NCBI GenBank assembly: GCA_040002845.1 | Contig: JBDUDR010000107.1 | Location: 1 to 10,352 of the forward strand | Length of the DNA: 10,352 nucleotides | DNA from: JBDUDR01 sp040002845 | GTDB lineage: Bacteria; Actinomycetota; Actinomycetes; Propionibacteriales; Nocardioidaceae | Reading direction: 5' to 3' | Shown: positions 1 through 7,349 of the stretch, piece by piece | Numbering within the stretch: the stretch's first letter is position 1 | Layout of the letters: every line of letters begins with the position of its first letter | Position numbers and translations under genes: made by a program | The notes under the pieces: generated by a model | Database searches by the model: none | Seen by the model: only the letters and a program-made list of their open reading frames with translations | What the model was told of the DNA's origin: nothing

Positions 1-644
<644 letters not shown>

Positions 645-647
645 CCG

Positions 648-1559
648 ATGGTCGCATCGCTGCGTGAGTACCGCGCCAGGATCAAGTCGGTCCAGGCGAC
701 CGCGAAGATCACTCGCGCCATGGAGCTCATCGCCGCGTCCCGCATCGTCAAGGCACAGCAGCGAGCCCAGTCGGCCACGCCCTACGCGCGCGAGCTGACG
801 CGGGCGGTGTCGGCGGTCGCGACCTTCTCGAATGTCGACCATCCGCTGACCACAGAGCCCGAGTCCTCGACCCGGGCCGCGGTCTTGGTTGTGACCAGTG
901 ACCGTGGACTCGCCGGTGCATACTCCTCGGGGGTGCTGAAGGAGGCGGGGCGACTTCGGGAGAAGTTGAGCTCGGAAGGCAAGGAGGTGGCCACGTACGT
1001 CAGCGGCCGCAAGGGAATCGCCTACTACTCCTTCCGGCGGCGAGAAGTCGTCGAGAGCTGGTCGGGCTTCTCCGACGCGCCCACCTATCAGGCCGCGCAT
1101 GAGATCGGGGAGACCTTGATCAAGGCGTTCCTGGCCGACGACGCCGAGGGCGGCGTGGACGAGGTGCACATCGTGTTCACACGCTTCGTGTCGATGCTCG
1201 TGCAACGACCTGACGTGATCCGGATGTTGCCCCTCGAGGTGGTGGAGGGCACCGAGCCACCCGCCGAGGACGAGGTGCTGCCGCTCTACGAGTTCGAACC
1301 ATCCGCGGACGAGGTGCTCGATGCGTTGCTTCCCAGGTACGTCCAGAGCCGCATCTACTTCTGCTTGTTGCAGGCCGCGGCCTCGGAGCTGGCCGCGCGG
1401 CAGCGCGCCATGAAGTCGGCAACCGACAATGCGAACGACCTGATCGAGACGTACACCCGGGTGGCCAACCAGGCCCGTCAGGCCGGGATCACCCAAGAAA
1501 TCAGCGAGATCGTCGGTGGCGTCAACGCGCTGGCCGATGCAAGTGCCGGGAGTGAGTGA
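648..1559 (+). CDS. atpG: F1F0-ATP synthase subunit gamma
   Basis: Central rotor shaft of F1, which couples proton flow through F0 to the conformational cycle of the three beta subunits. The product is 303 residues, normal for actinobacteria. The N-terminal coiled-coil helix carries the hallmark run KITRAMELIAASRIVKAQQ (about residues 21-39). The Rossmann-like middle follows with VVTSDRGLAGAYSSG (about residues 81-95). The C-terminal helix has the conserved ASELAARQRAMKSATDNAND and ends in the typical pattern around QAGITQEISEIVGG. The ATG is 3 bases after the alpha stop and no strong Shine-Dalgarno sequence is visible, which fits reinitiation after alpha. The stop is likewise 3 bases before the beta start, in a GAGTGAGAG-rich stretch. 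No internal damage is seen. Confidence 0.97.
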   Translation: MVASLREYRARIKSVQATAKITRAMELIAASRIVKAQQRAQSATPYARELTRAVSAVATFSNVDHPLTTEPESSTRAAVLVVTSDRGLAGAYSSGVLKEAGRLREKLSSEGKEVATYVSGRKGIAYYSFRRREVVESWSGFSDAPTYQAAHEIGETLIKAFLADDAEGGVDEVHIVFTRFVSMLVQRPDVIRMLPLEVVEGTEPPAEDEVLPLYEFEPSADEVLDALLPRYVQSRIYFCLLQAAASELAARQRAMKSATDNANDLIETYTRVANQARQAGITQEISEIVGGVNALADASAGSE

Positions 1560-1562
1560 GAG

Positions 1563-3020
1563 ATGACTGCCACGACGAGTGAGAAACAGGCCGACGAGAA
1601 GGCCGGCGGCATTGGTCGCGTTGCCCGAGTGATCGGCCCGGTGGTCGACGTCGAGTTTGCGACCGACGACATGCCGGAGATGTACAGCGCCATGCACGTG
1701 GATCTCGAGCTGGGTGGGGAGAAGCGCACGCTCACGCTCGAGGTGGCTCAACACATCGGTGACGGGATGGTTCGCGCGATCTCGATGCAGCTGGCCGACG
1801 GACTGGTACGCGGGGCCCCGGTGACCGACACGGGGGGGCCGATCACCGTGCCCGTGGGTGATGTGACCAAGGGCCACGTGTTCAACACCATCGGCGACTG
1901 CCTCAACCTCAAGGAGGGGGAGGAGCTCGACATCAAGGAACGCTGGCCAATCCACCGCAGCGCTCCGGCGTTCGACCAGCTGGAACCGAAGACCGAGATG
2001 TTCCATACGGGCATCAAGGTCATCGACCTGCTGACGCCCTATGTTCAAGGCGGCAAGATCGGGCTGTTCGGGGGCGCGGGTGTCGGCAAGACGGTGCTGA
2101 TCCAGGAGATGATCGCCCGAGTCGCGCGCGACCATCAGGGTGTGTCGGTGTTTGCCGGCGTAGGCGAGCGGACCCGCGAGGGCAACGACCTGATCGAGGA
2201 GATGACCGAGTCGGAGGTGATCGCGCAGACTGCGCTGGTGTTCGGTCAGATGGACGAGCCACCGGGGACCCGGTTGCGGGTTGCCCTGTCGGGACTGACC
2301 ATGGCCGAGTACTTCCGCGATGTGCAGCAACAGGACGTCTTGTTGTTCATCGACAACATCTTCCGTTTCACCCAGGCCGGATCCGAGGTGTCCACCTTGC
2401 TCGGACGGATGCCCTCGGCAGTCGGCTACCAGCCGAACCTGGCCGACGAGATGGGGGTGCTGCAGGAGCGCATCACATCCACCCGTGGTCACTCCATCAC
2501 CTCTATGCAGGCGATCTACGTACCCGCTGACGACTACACGGACCCGGCGCCGGCCACCACGTTCGCCCATCTCGACGCGACCACCGAGCTGTCTCGAGAT
2601 ATCGCCTCGCTGGGCATCTACCCGGCGGTCGACCCGCTGACCTCGACGTCGCGCATCCTGGATCCCCGCTACATCGCACAGGACCATTACGACACCGCGA
2701 TTCGGGTGAAGCAGATTCTGCAGCGCAACAAGGAGCTCCAGGACATCATCGCGATCCTCGGCGTCGACGAGCTGTCGGAGGAGGACAAGGTCGTCGTCAA
2801 CCGGGCCAGACGAATCCAGCGGTTCTTGTCCCAGAGCACCTATGTCGCCAAGCAGTTCACCGGCATCGAGGGCACCACGGTCCCCCTGCAGGACACGGTG
2901 GATGCGTTCACCAAGATCTGCGACGGCGACTACGACAACGTGGCAGAGCAGGCCTTCTTCATGTGCGGCGGCCTCGACGATGTTGAGCGAAAGTGGGCGG
3001 AGATCCAAAAGAGCCTCTGA
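1563..3020 (+). CDS. atpD: F1F0-ATP synthase subunit beta (catalytic)
   Basis: Catalytic ATP-binding subunit of F1, 485 residues, full length. All expected motifs are present and in order: the P-loop GGAGVGKT at 170-177; GERTREG at 201-207 with the catalytic glutamate at 202; the Walker B strand LLFIDNIF with Asp264; PSAVGYQPNLADEMG around 284-298; the ATP synthase alpha/beta signature PAVDPLTSTS at 354-363; and DELSEED at 402-408, the lever that contacts gamma. The chosen ATG is 3 bases after the gamma stop, preceded only by a weak purine-rich stretch, so it is probably coupled to gamma translation. The first 17 or so residues before GRVARVIGPVVDVEF are a polar extension of the kind seen in many actinobacterial beta subunits. 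The 73-base gap to epsilon is much longer than the 3-base gaps upstream. Confidence 0.98.
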   Translation: MTATTSEKQADEKAGGIGRVARVIGPVVDVEFATDDMPEMYSAMHVDLELGGEKRTLTLEVAQHIGDGMVRAISMQLADGLVRGAPVTDTGGPITVPVGDVTKGHVFNTIGDCLNLKEGEELDIKERWPIHRSAPAFDQLEPKTEMFHTGIKVIDLLTPYVQGGKIGLFGGAGVGKTVLIQEMIARVARDHQGVSVFAGVGERTREGNDLIEEMTESEVIAQTALVFGQMDEPPGTRLRVALSGLTMAEYFRDVQQQDVLLFIDNIFRFTQAGSEVSTLLGRMPSAVGYQPNLADEMGVLQERITSTRGHSITSMQAIYVPADDYTDPAPATTFAHLDATTELSRDIASLGIYPAVDPLTSTSRILDPRYIAQDHYDTAIRVKQILQRNKELQDIIAILGVDELSEEDKVVVNRARRIQRFLSQSTYVAKQFTGIEGTTVPLQDTVDAFTKICDGDYDNVAEQAFFMCGGLDDVERKWAEIQKSL

Positions 3021-3093
3021 GCAGCGTCTGCGCTACGTGGCGCATTCTTGATGGCCGTGCTGAGGCACTGTACGAGCGGATTGGGAGGTTGGT

Positions 3094-3486
3094 ATGGCGG
3101 ATCAGCTGCTGCACGTCGAACTGGTTGCCGCCGACCGGACGGTGTGGTCAGGGGACGCCTCGTTCATCCTTGCACGCACAACCGAGGGCGAGATCGGCAT
3201 CATGCCCAACCACGCGCCCGTGTTGTCGGTCATGGTGGAAGGTGTGGTCGAGGTGGTCACCGAAGACAGCGAGCGGTGGGCGGCCGCCGTCGATGCCGGC
3301 TTCTTGTCGGTTGCTGACAATCGGGTGTCCATCCTGTCCGAGTCGGTCGATCTGGCCAAGGACATCGATCTCGGGCAAGCCAGACGCGACCTCGAGGAGG
3401 CGCAGGCGGCGGCGGACTCAGATGAGCACTCCGCCGTGGTGCGTCGTGCGGAGGCGCGCGTACGCGCCGCTGAGAAGACCGGCTGA
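3094..3486 (+). CDS. atpC: F1F0-ATP synthase subunit epsilon
   Basis: Small rotor subunit that sits on gamma and restrains ATP hydrolysis. The product is 130 residues. The N-terminal beta sandwich is typical: LLHVELVAADRTVWSGDASF, then GEIGIMPNHAPVLSVM (about residues 30-45), the most diagnostic stretch of the family. The C-terminal part, from about residue 90, is a helical hairpin rich in Ala, Glu and Arg, which is present here and not truncated. The ATG at 3094 has a good Shine-Dalgarno sequence (GGGAGG at 3083-3088, 5 bases upstream), unlike gamma and beta, so epsilon appears to have its own initiation. It is the last ATP synthase gene of the operon; DUF2550 follows after 48 bases. Confidence 0.95.
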   Translation: MADQLLHVELVAADRTVWSGDASFILARTTEGEIGIMPNHAPVLSVMVEGVVEVVTEDSERWAAAVDAGFLSVADNRVSILSESVDLAKDIDLGQARRDLEEAQAAADSDEHSAVVRRAEARVRAAEKTG

Positions 3487-3534
3487 CGGCTTGGTCGGCA
3501 AGGGCATAGGCTGTATCGGCGATCAGGAGGTTTG

Positions 3535-3978
3535 ATGCCGGTCTGGCAGCTCACGCTCGACACTCTCGGAGTGTTGCTTGCGCTGCTCCTGATCGGCGTC
3601 CTGGCTCTGATCTTCCGTCGCCGATGGCTGAGTCGGTCTGGTGGCACCTTTGAAGCGAGCGTCCGCGTCCGGTCTGGCAAGACCGGACGCGGTTGGGTTC
3701 TCGGCATCGGGCGCTACACCGGTGAGCAGCTCCAGTGGTTCCGAGTATTCTCCTGGTCACCGCGGCCCAAACAGGTCTTCACGCGGTGGGGATTCGAGGT
3801 CAGATCCCGTCGCATCCCGACCGGCGCCGAGGCATTCGCGTTGTACTCCGGACACGTGATCTTAGAGTGCGAGACCCAGGTCGGCCGGATCGAGCTGGCC
3901 ATGAGCGAGGACTCGCTCACCGGGTTCTTGGCCTGGCTGGAGGCAGCCCCTCCCGGCCGCACCCGCATCGTCATCTGA
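3535..3978 (+). CDS. DUF2550 family membrane-anchored protein
   Basis: A 147-residue protein of unknown function from a family that in actinobacteria is usually found directly after atpC. Residues 9-30 form one strongly hydrophobic membrane segment, followed by a positive RRRW cluster, which suggests an N-terminal anchor with the rest in the cytoplasm. The soluble part shows the family pattern: GGTFEASVRVRSG, GWVLGIGRYTGEQLQWFRVF, SPRPKQVF, and the closing ELAMSEDSLTGFLAWLEAAP. Start choice: AGGAGG at 3525-3530 is 4 bases before the ATG at 3535. An in-frame TTG at 3532 is only 1 base from it and is less likely. The gene probably rides on the ATP synthase transcript, but nothing in the sequence shows that it works with the synthase. 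Confidence 0.88.
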   Translation: MPVWQLTLDTLGVLLALLLIGVLALIFRRRWLSRSGGTFEASVRVRSGKTGRGWVLGIGRYTGEQLQWFRVFSWSPRPKQVFTRWGFEVRSRRIPTGAEAFALYSGHVILECETQVGRIELAMSEDSLTGFLAWLEAAPPGRTRIVI

Positions 3979-4014
3979 CCGCGAGAGAGCCGGGTTGGTT
4001 CACCTGTTGCGGTC
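3977..4014. terminator. Possible weak bidirectional stem over two convergent stop codons
   Basis: A 6-base inverted repeat (GACCGC at 3977-3982, GCGGTC at 4009-4014) spans the end of the DUF2550 gene and the end of the adenosyltransferase gene, whose stops are only 21 bases apart. The loop is long (26 bases) and there is no T run. It is the only stem I see that could separate two converging transcripts, and it is weak evidence. Confidence 0.2.
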
Positions 4015-4578
4015 GCCTCCGGGTTGCCAGAGCACATCTCCGCGGGTGCCGTTGGCATGTCGGGCCAGGATGAAGAGCAGGTCGCTGAGCCTGTTGAGGT
4101 ACTTGATCGCCTCCGGATTCATGCTCTCCGCGTGCTCGGCGTACGCCGCCCAGCCGGATCTCTCGGCCCGGCGTGCGACCGTGCGAGCGACGTGCAGGAG
4201 TGCTGCCCCGGGCGTGCCACCGGGCAGGATGAACGACCGCAGCTTCTCCAGCGGTTCGTTGTAGTGGTCACACCAGCGCTCGAGCCGTTCGACGTACTCC
4301 GGTTCGACCCGAAGGGCGGGGACCGGGGGATCGGCGACGACCGGACACGACAGGTCGGCTCCCACATCGAAGAGGTCGTTCTGGACCCGGGTGAGCACCG
4401 CGACCACGTCATCGTCGAGGCCACCCACGGCAATGGCGTACCCGATCTGCGAGTTGCACTCGTCCACGTCGGCGTACGCCTGCAGGCGCAGGTCGGTCTT
4501 CGAGGTCTTGCTCATGTCGCCCAGCCGAGTCGTGCCTGAGTCGCCGGTTCGGGTGTATATGCGTGTGAGGTTGACCAT
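4000..4578 (-). CDS. Cob(I)alamin adenosyltransferase, PduO type
   Basis: Transfers the adenosyl group of ATP to the cobalt of cob(I)alamin to make adenosylcobalamin, the cofactor of B12-dependent mutases. The product is 192 residues, typical for this cytoplasmic trimeric family. The ATP-binding N-terminal signature TRTGDSGTT is at 9-17, the central helix SFILPGGTPGAALLHVARTV starts at 115, and the C-terminal motif YLNRLSDLLFILARHAN is at 160-176. The start at 4578 places the signature where the family has it; an AGGG lies about 10 bases upstream. The gene begins 24 bases after the stop of the aldehyde dehydrogenase on the same strand, so the two are probably co-transcribed. A likely customer for the cofactor, the MeaA-type mutase, lies 3 kb away on the other strand. 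EutT or CobA types are excluded by the motifs. Confidence 0.94.
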   Translation of the reverse strand: MVNLTRIYTRTGDSGTTRLGDMSKTSKTDLRLQAYADVDECNSQIGYAIAVGGLDDDVVAVLTRVQNDLFDVGADLSCPVVADPPVPALRVEPEYVERLERWCDHYNEPLEKLRSFILPGGTPGAALLHVARTVARRAERSGWAAYAEHAESMNPEAIKYLNRLSDLLFILARHANGTRGDVLWQPGGDRNR

Positions 4579-4602
4579 GTCATCAACCCTAGAGCTCAGC
4601 AG

Positions 4603-6072
4603 TCACACCTTGATGCCGACGTACTTGACCTCGAGGTACTCCTCGATGCCCTCGGCCCCTCCTTCGCGGCCGAACCCGCTGGCCTTGACACCGCCGAACG
4701 GGGCTGCCGGGTTGGACACCACTCCCTGGTTCAGTCCGACCATCCCGGTCTGTAGACCCTCGGCGACGCGGATCGCCCGACCGAGGTCCTGGGTGTACGC
4801 GTACGCGACCAAGCCGTACTCCGTGTCGTTGGCCATCGCCAACCCCTCGTCGTCCTCGGCGAAGGTGAACACGGGAGCAACCGGCCCGAAGATCTCCTCG
4901 CGGAACATGCGGGCCCGTGCAGGCACCTCGGTCAACACGGTAGGGGAGTAGAACCACCCTGGCCCGTCGAGGGCTTCCCCGCCCTGGAGCACCTTGGCCC
5001 CTCCGTCGACCGCGTCCTCTACCAGTTCGACAACCTTCTCCCGTTGTTTCGCCTCCACCAGCGGTCCGACATCGACGCCGTCCTCGGTGCCGCGGCCCAC
5101 CCGCAACGCACCCATCCGATCGGCGAGTCGCTCGGAGAAGTCGGCGGCTACGGACTCGTGCACGATGAACCGGTTCGCCGCTGTGCACGCCTCACCGATG
5201 TTGCGCATCTTGGCCAGCATCGCACCGTCGACGGCGGCTTCGAGGTCGGCGTCGGCGAACACCAGGAACGGGGCGTTCCCGCCGAGCTCCATCGACACTC
5301 GCAGCAATCCTTGGGCGGACTGCTCGATGAGGGTACGCCCGACTTCGGTCGAGCCGGTGAAGGTGAGCTTGCGCAGCCGCGGATCCCGGATGATCGGCTC
5401 CATCACGGCGGCGGTCGAGTGCGTGGTCACGACGTTCAGGACACCAGTCGGGAGTCCGGCCTCGGTGAGGATCCCTGCCAACGCGAGCATGCTCAGTGGC
5501 GTCAGAGCCGCCGGTTTGACGACCATCGTGCAGCCGGCGGCGATCGCCGGGCCGATCTTGCGAGTGCCCATCGCCAGCGGGAAGTTCCACGGGGTGATCA
5601 TCAGGCACGGCCCGACCGGCTGCTTCATCGTGACGAGTCTGGTGGCACCGTTCGGAGCCACCGAATAGCGCCCGGCGATGCGTACCGACTCCTCGGAGAA
5701 CCAGCGGAAGAACTCCGCGGCATACGCGATCTCGGCCCGGGACTCGCTCAGCGGCTTGCCCATCTCCAAGGTCATGAGGAGGGCCAGCTCGGCCGCGCGT
5801 TCCGTGATGAGCTCGAAGGCCCCGCGCAGGATCTCGCCGCGGTCACGCGGTGGCGTGGCGGCCCAGCCGGCCTGTGAGTCGACGGCCGACTCGAGCGCGG
5901 CATTGCCATCGTCGGGACTGGCATCGGCGACCGACGCGATCACGTTCCCGGTCGAGGGATCCTCGACCGGGAACGTTCTGCCGCCGTCAGCGGCTCGCCA
6001 GTCGCCGGCGATGAACAGGCCCTTTTCGACGGCTTCCACCACGCTTGCCTCGCGACTTTGCAATGCCGACAT
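4603..6072 (-). CDS. NAD(P)-dependent aldehyde dehydrogenase, succinate-semialdehyde dehydrogenase type
   Basis: Oxidises an aldehyde to the acid with NAD(P)+; succinate semialdehyde is the most likely substrate. The product is 489 residues, normal for the superfamily. Visible in order (numbering from the ATG): TPWNFP with the oxyanion-hole Asn at about 163; AAGCTMVVKPAALTP with the cofactor-binding lysine; FTGSTEVGR at about 238-246; MELGGNAPF with the general-base Glu at about 262; and RNIGEACTAANR with the nucleophilic Cys at about 296. EEIFGPVAPVF, NDTEYGLVAYAYT and PFGGVKASGFGREGG follow near the C-terminus. The KQPVGPCLMITPWNFP and TRKIGPAIAAG wording is closest to the GabD group, so glutarate semialdehyde is also possible. 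Start: AGGAGG (plus-strand 6079-6084) is 6 bases from the ATG at 6072; a TTG at 6075 is too close. It is the first gene of a probable unit with the adenosyltransferase. Confidence 0.9.
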   Translation of the reverse strand: MSALQSREASVVEAVEKGLFIAGDWRAADGGRTFPVEDPSTGNVIASVADASPDDGNAALESAVDSQAGWAATPPRDRGEILRGAFELITERAAELALLMTLEMGKPLSESRAEIAYAAEFFRWFSEESVRIAGRYSVAPNGATRLVTMKQPVGPCLMITPWNFPLAMGTRKIGPAIAAGCTMVVKPAALTPLSMLALAGILTEAGLPTGVLNVVTTHSTAAVMEPIIRDPRLRKLTFTGSTEVGRTLIEQSAQGLLRVSMELGGNAPFLVFADADLEAAVDGAMLAKMRNIGEACTAANRFIVHESVAADFSERLADRMGALRVGRGTEDGVDVGPLVEAKQREKVVELVEDAVDGGAKVLQGGEALDGPGWFYSPTVLTEVPARARMFREEIFGPVAPVFTFAEDDEGLAMANDTEYGLVAYAYTQDLGRAIRVAEGLQTGMVGLNQGVVSNPAAPFGGVKASGFGREGGAEGIEEYLEVKYVGIKV

Positions 6073-6244
6073 CAAACGCCTCCTCGTCGTCCGGGCGGGG
6101 ATGCCTCAACCGCCTGCAGGCAGCCTACGGCCAGTGGGTTTGCCGAGCGCCGGGAGCAGTTCGCAGGCCGAGGACAGGCGGGACCAGTCGACGACACGCC
6201 CACACTCGATCAAGTGGTGCTGATGTGGCTGATGTTGCGTATGT
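6073..6244 (-). promoter_or_regulatory. 5' leader of the aldehyde dehydrogenase gene
   Basis: About 170 bases lie between the dehydrogenase start and the AT-rich promoter segment. The stretch holds the strong Shine-Dalgarno sequence (6079-6084) and a perfect 10-base palindrome GCCTGCAGGC (6112-6121). It also has an eight-base direct repeat GCTGATGT near the far end. I looked for a cobalamin riboswitch because an adenosyltransferase lies downstream, but the conserved closing box is absent. Confidence 0.35.
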
Positions 6245-6268
6245 TAGGTCACTCGCGATATTGACCTA
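6245..6268. promoter_or_regulatory. Candidate operator: 7+7 inverted repeat with 10-base spacer
   Basis: TAGGTCA (6245-6251), ten bases, then TGACCTA (6262-6268): a perfect dyad spanning 24 bases, the usual geometry for a dimeric repressor or activator. It lies in the AT-rich divergent region between the dehydrogenase and the STAS gene. Its right arm overlaps the only good -35-like hexamer on the plus strand (TTGACC, 6261-6266). A second TATTGAC copy starts 12 bases on (6271-6277; first copy 6259-6265). No regulator gene is adjacent, so the binding protein is unknown. Confidence 0.45.
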
Positions 6269-6320
6269 TTTATTGACTTTTGTGAATTAGTAACCAATTG
6301 CGGCGATGATGCATAGGAGA
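6245..6320 (+). promoter_or_regulatory. AT-rich divergent promoter region upstream of the STAS gene
   Basis: This is the most AT-rich stretch of the window, set in DNA that is otherwise strongly GC-rich. Two -35-like hexamers occur on the plus strand (TTGACC at 6261-6266, TTGACT at 6273-6278). The -10 element is unclear: AATTAG at 6285-6290 is 18 bases after the first but matches the consensus poorly. Minus-strand promoter elements for the dehydrogenase are probably in the same segment, but I cannot place them. The call rests on base composition and position more than on motif quality. Confidence 0.4.
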
Positions 6321-6363
6321 AGTGCGCGCTCACCCGCCGCACCCAGACATCGAGGAGGTGACC

Positions 6364-6672
6364 GTGGTCGTCACCATGGACTCAGAGACAGTTGTGCTCA
6401 CTGGGTGTCTCGACGCGCGTAGCGTCGGAGTCGTCAGGCAGGCGCTGCACTCAGCGATCGATGGGTCGTCGGGCAATCTCGTCGTCGATCTCAGCAAGGT
6501 AGAGTACATCGACGCCGTCGGCCTCGGCGTGCTGGCTGCCGCCCACCGCAGGATCGAGCGCGAGGATCGGCACCTGGTGCTTCGCGGCTGCAGCCCGGCG
6601 CTCCGACGGACGCTATCGGTCACGCGGTTGACTCGCGTCCTCCACCTGGACCGCAGCTGCCGGCCGGCCTGA
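6364..6672 (+). CDS. STAS-domain protein, anti-sigma-factor antagonist-like
   Basis: A single STAS domain of 102 residues, the size of SpoIIAA/RsbV-type antagonists, which bind anti-sigma factors and free a sigma factor. The domain is covered end to end: VVLTGCLDARSV, NLVVDLSKVEYIDAVGLGVL, AAHRRIEREDRHLVLRGCSP and a final LTRVLHLD. In the classical proteins the acidic residue before the loop helix is followed by a phosphorylated serine (D-S-S/T-G-L). Here it is D50-A51-V-G-L, so this control site is missing. Start choice: GGAGG at 6354-6358 is 5 bases from the GTG at 6364. The longer reading from GTG 6322 adds 14 residues outside the domain and has a poorly spaced ribosome site; the ATG at 6376 is too far from it. 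No kinase, phosphatase or sigma gene is nearby, so it appears to be an orphan. Confidence 0.82.
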   Translation: MVVTMDSETVVLTGCLDARSVGVVRQALHSAIDGSSGNLVVDLSKVEYIDAVGLGVLAAAHRRIEREDRHLVLRGCSPALRRTLSVTRLTRVLHLDRSCRPA

Positions 6673-6703
6673 CCGTTCGAACGTGCCCGAGCCGGTGCGG
6701 CAG

Positions 6704-6766
6704 GCTTGCGTCCGCCCCGAGTGTGCCTGCTTCCGTCCCGAGTGTGCTTGCGTCCGCAAGGGCGAG
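6704..6766. repeat. 21-base tandem repeat, about 2.5 copies
   Basis: Three consecutive 21-base units begin at 6704, 6725 and 6746. Each opens with GCTTGCGTCCG or a close variant (unit 2 reads GCCTGCTTCCG). Units 1 and 2 close with CCCGAGTGT, while unit 3 diverges after its first 12 or so bases. The third unit runs straight into the inverted-repeat structure at 6751-6792. Confidence 0.75.
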
Positions 6767-6792
6767 CGGTATTGCGCACGGGTTTGCGGACG
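6751..6792. repeat. 9-base inverted repeat with 24-base spacer
   Basis: CGTCCGCAA (6751-6759) and TTGCGGACG (6784-6792) are exact reverse complements. The spacer holds the 14-base motif GGCGAGCGGTATTG (6761-6774), which recurs at 6826-6839. A small self-complementary core CTTGCG-TC-CGCAAG (6747-6760) overlaps the left arm and recurs at 6809-6822. Confidence 0.65.
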
Positions 6793-6834
6793 TCGTCATC
6801 GGCGCGGGCTTGCGTCCGCAAGGCCGGCGAGCGG

Positions 6835-6862
6835 TATTGAGGCTGTCGCGAAATGGCGCGCG
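6835..6862 (+). repeat. 28-base exact direct repeat, copy 1
   Basis: It begins TATTGAGGCTGTCGCG and ends AAATGGCGCGCG. The same 28 bases occur at 7186-7213. Upstream similarity is looser: both copies are preceded by a TCCGCAA stretch and a short GC-rich linker. Confidence 0.85.
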
Positions 6863-7079
6863 CCCTCTCGTGCGACGCAGACACTCGTCCGAGGGCGCCG
6901 GCCGGGTCTGCAGGGGGTGGCTGCGCCACACAGTGTGACGGTGATGCTGTCCGGCGACCGGCCGACTACCGGAACGTCGCATTTTGCGATGCCGGCCGGG
7001 ATCGGCGGTCTGGTAGCGCTCTCATCATCGTGCAGGCACCCGAACCGATGCCGCTGCGGCTCCACGCATCCGCGCTGCG

Positions 7080-7139
7080 TCGACAGGCTATCTTTTGCTG
7101 TTCCCACCCCTCCGGATACAGCAATTCATAGCCTGTCGA
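7080..7139. repeat. 60-base long imperfect hairpin
   Basis: A 12-base perfect outer stem (7080-7091 with 7128-7139, TCGACAGGCTAT and its complement) is followed by a symmetric 3x3 internal bulge (7092-7094 against 7125-7127). A 6-base inner stem follows (TTGCTG 7095-7100 with CAGCAA 7119-7124), closed by an 18-base loop. That is 18 paired bases in 60, well above what I would expect by chance. There is no T run, and the nearest gene stop is 400 bases upstream, so it is not a simple terminator. Confidence 0.7.
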
Positions 7140-7185
7140 TGCCAGCAACTCGCAAGACATCGCTTACATCCGCAAACCTGTGCGC

Positions 7186-7213
7186 TATTGAGGCTGTCGC
7201 GAAATGGCGCGCG
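7186..7213 (+). repeat. 28-base exact direct repeat, copy 2
   Basis: Identical to 6835-6862, 351 bases away. It is preceded directly by TCCGCAAACCTGTGCGC (7169-7185), the inverted copy of a motif found at 6774-6790 and, with two mismatches, at 7400-7416. The combined unit of about 45 bases (7169-7213) therefore looks like one dispersed element. Confidence 0.85.
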
Positions 7214-7289
7214 TCGGATCGGGTCATTCGGCTTGTTTGCGGGAGAATTGGGGATGGCTTTGGGTTTTCGTAGCGTGGACCGCCCCGCG

Positions 7290-7349
7290 TCGATGTTGAT
7301 GCCCGCCGGACCTTCGGGACTGGTTGCCTCCAGAGCCCTCCAACATCGA
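7290..7349. repeat. 9-base inverted repeat spanning 60 bases
   Basis: TCGATGTTG (7290-7298) and CAACATCGA (7341-7349) are exact reverse complements, 42 bases apart. The overall span equals that of the hairpin at 7080-7139, but the sequences differ. It lies about 210 bases upstream of the mutase gene. Confidence 0.45.

Noticed and set aside
4024..4539. Plus-strand open frame over the adenosyltransferase
   Set aside because: Antisense shadow; all family motifs are on the minus strand.
6073..6244. Cobalamin riboswitch in the leader of the dehydrogenase-adenosyltransferase unit
   Set aside because: The minus strand has a CTGGTCCCGCCTGT stretch resembling part of the B12 riboswitch core, but the conserved GCC-GGAGACC closing box and the GGTG-AA-TCC part are missing.
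6322..6363. Longer start (GTG at 6322) for the STAS gene
   Set aside because: The purine run AGGAGA is only 1 base from it, and the extra residues lie outside the domain; the GTG at 6364 has a well-placed GGAGG.
7213..7221. GTCGGATCG after the second 28-base repeat as a stray copy of the 21-base array unit
   Set aside because: Only 9 bases match and the rest of the unit is absent, so chance is enough to explain it.
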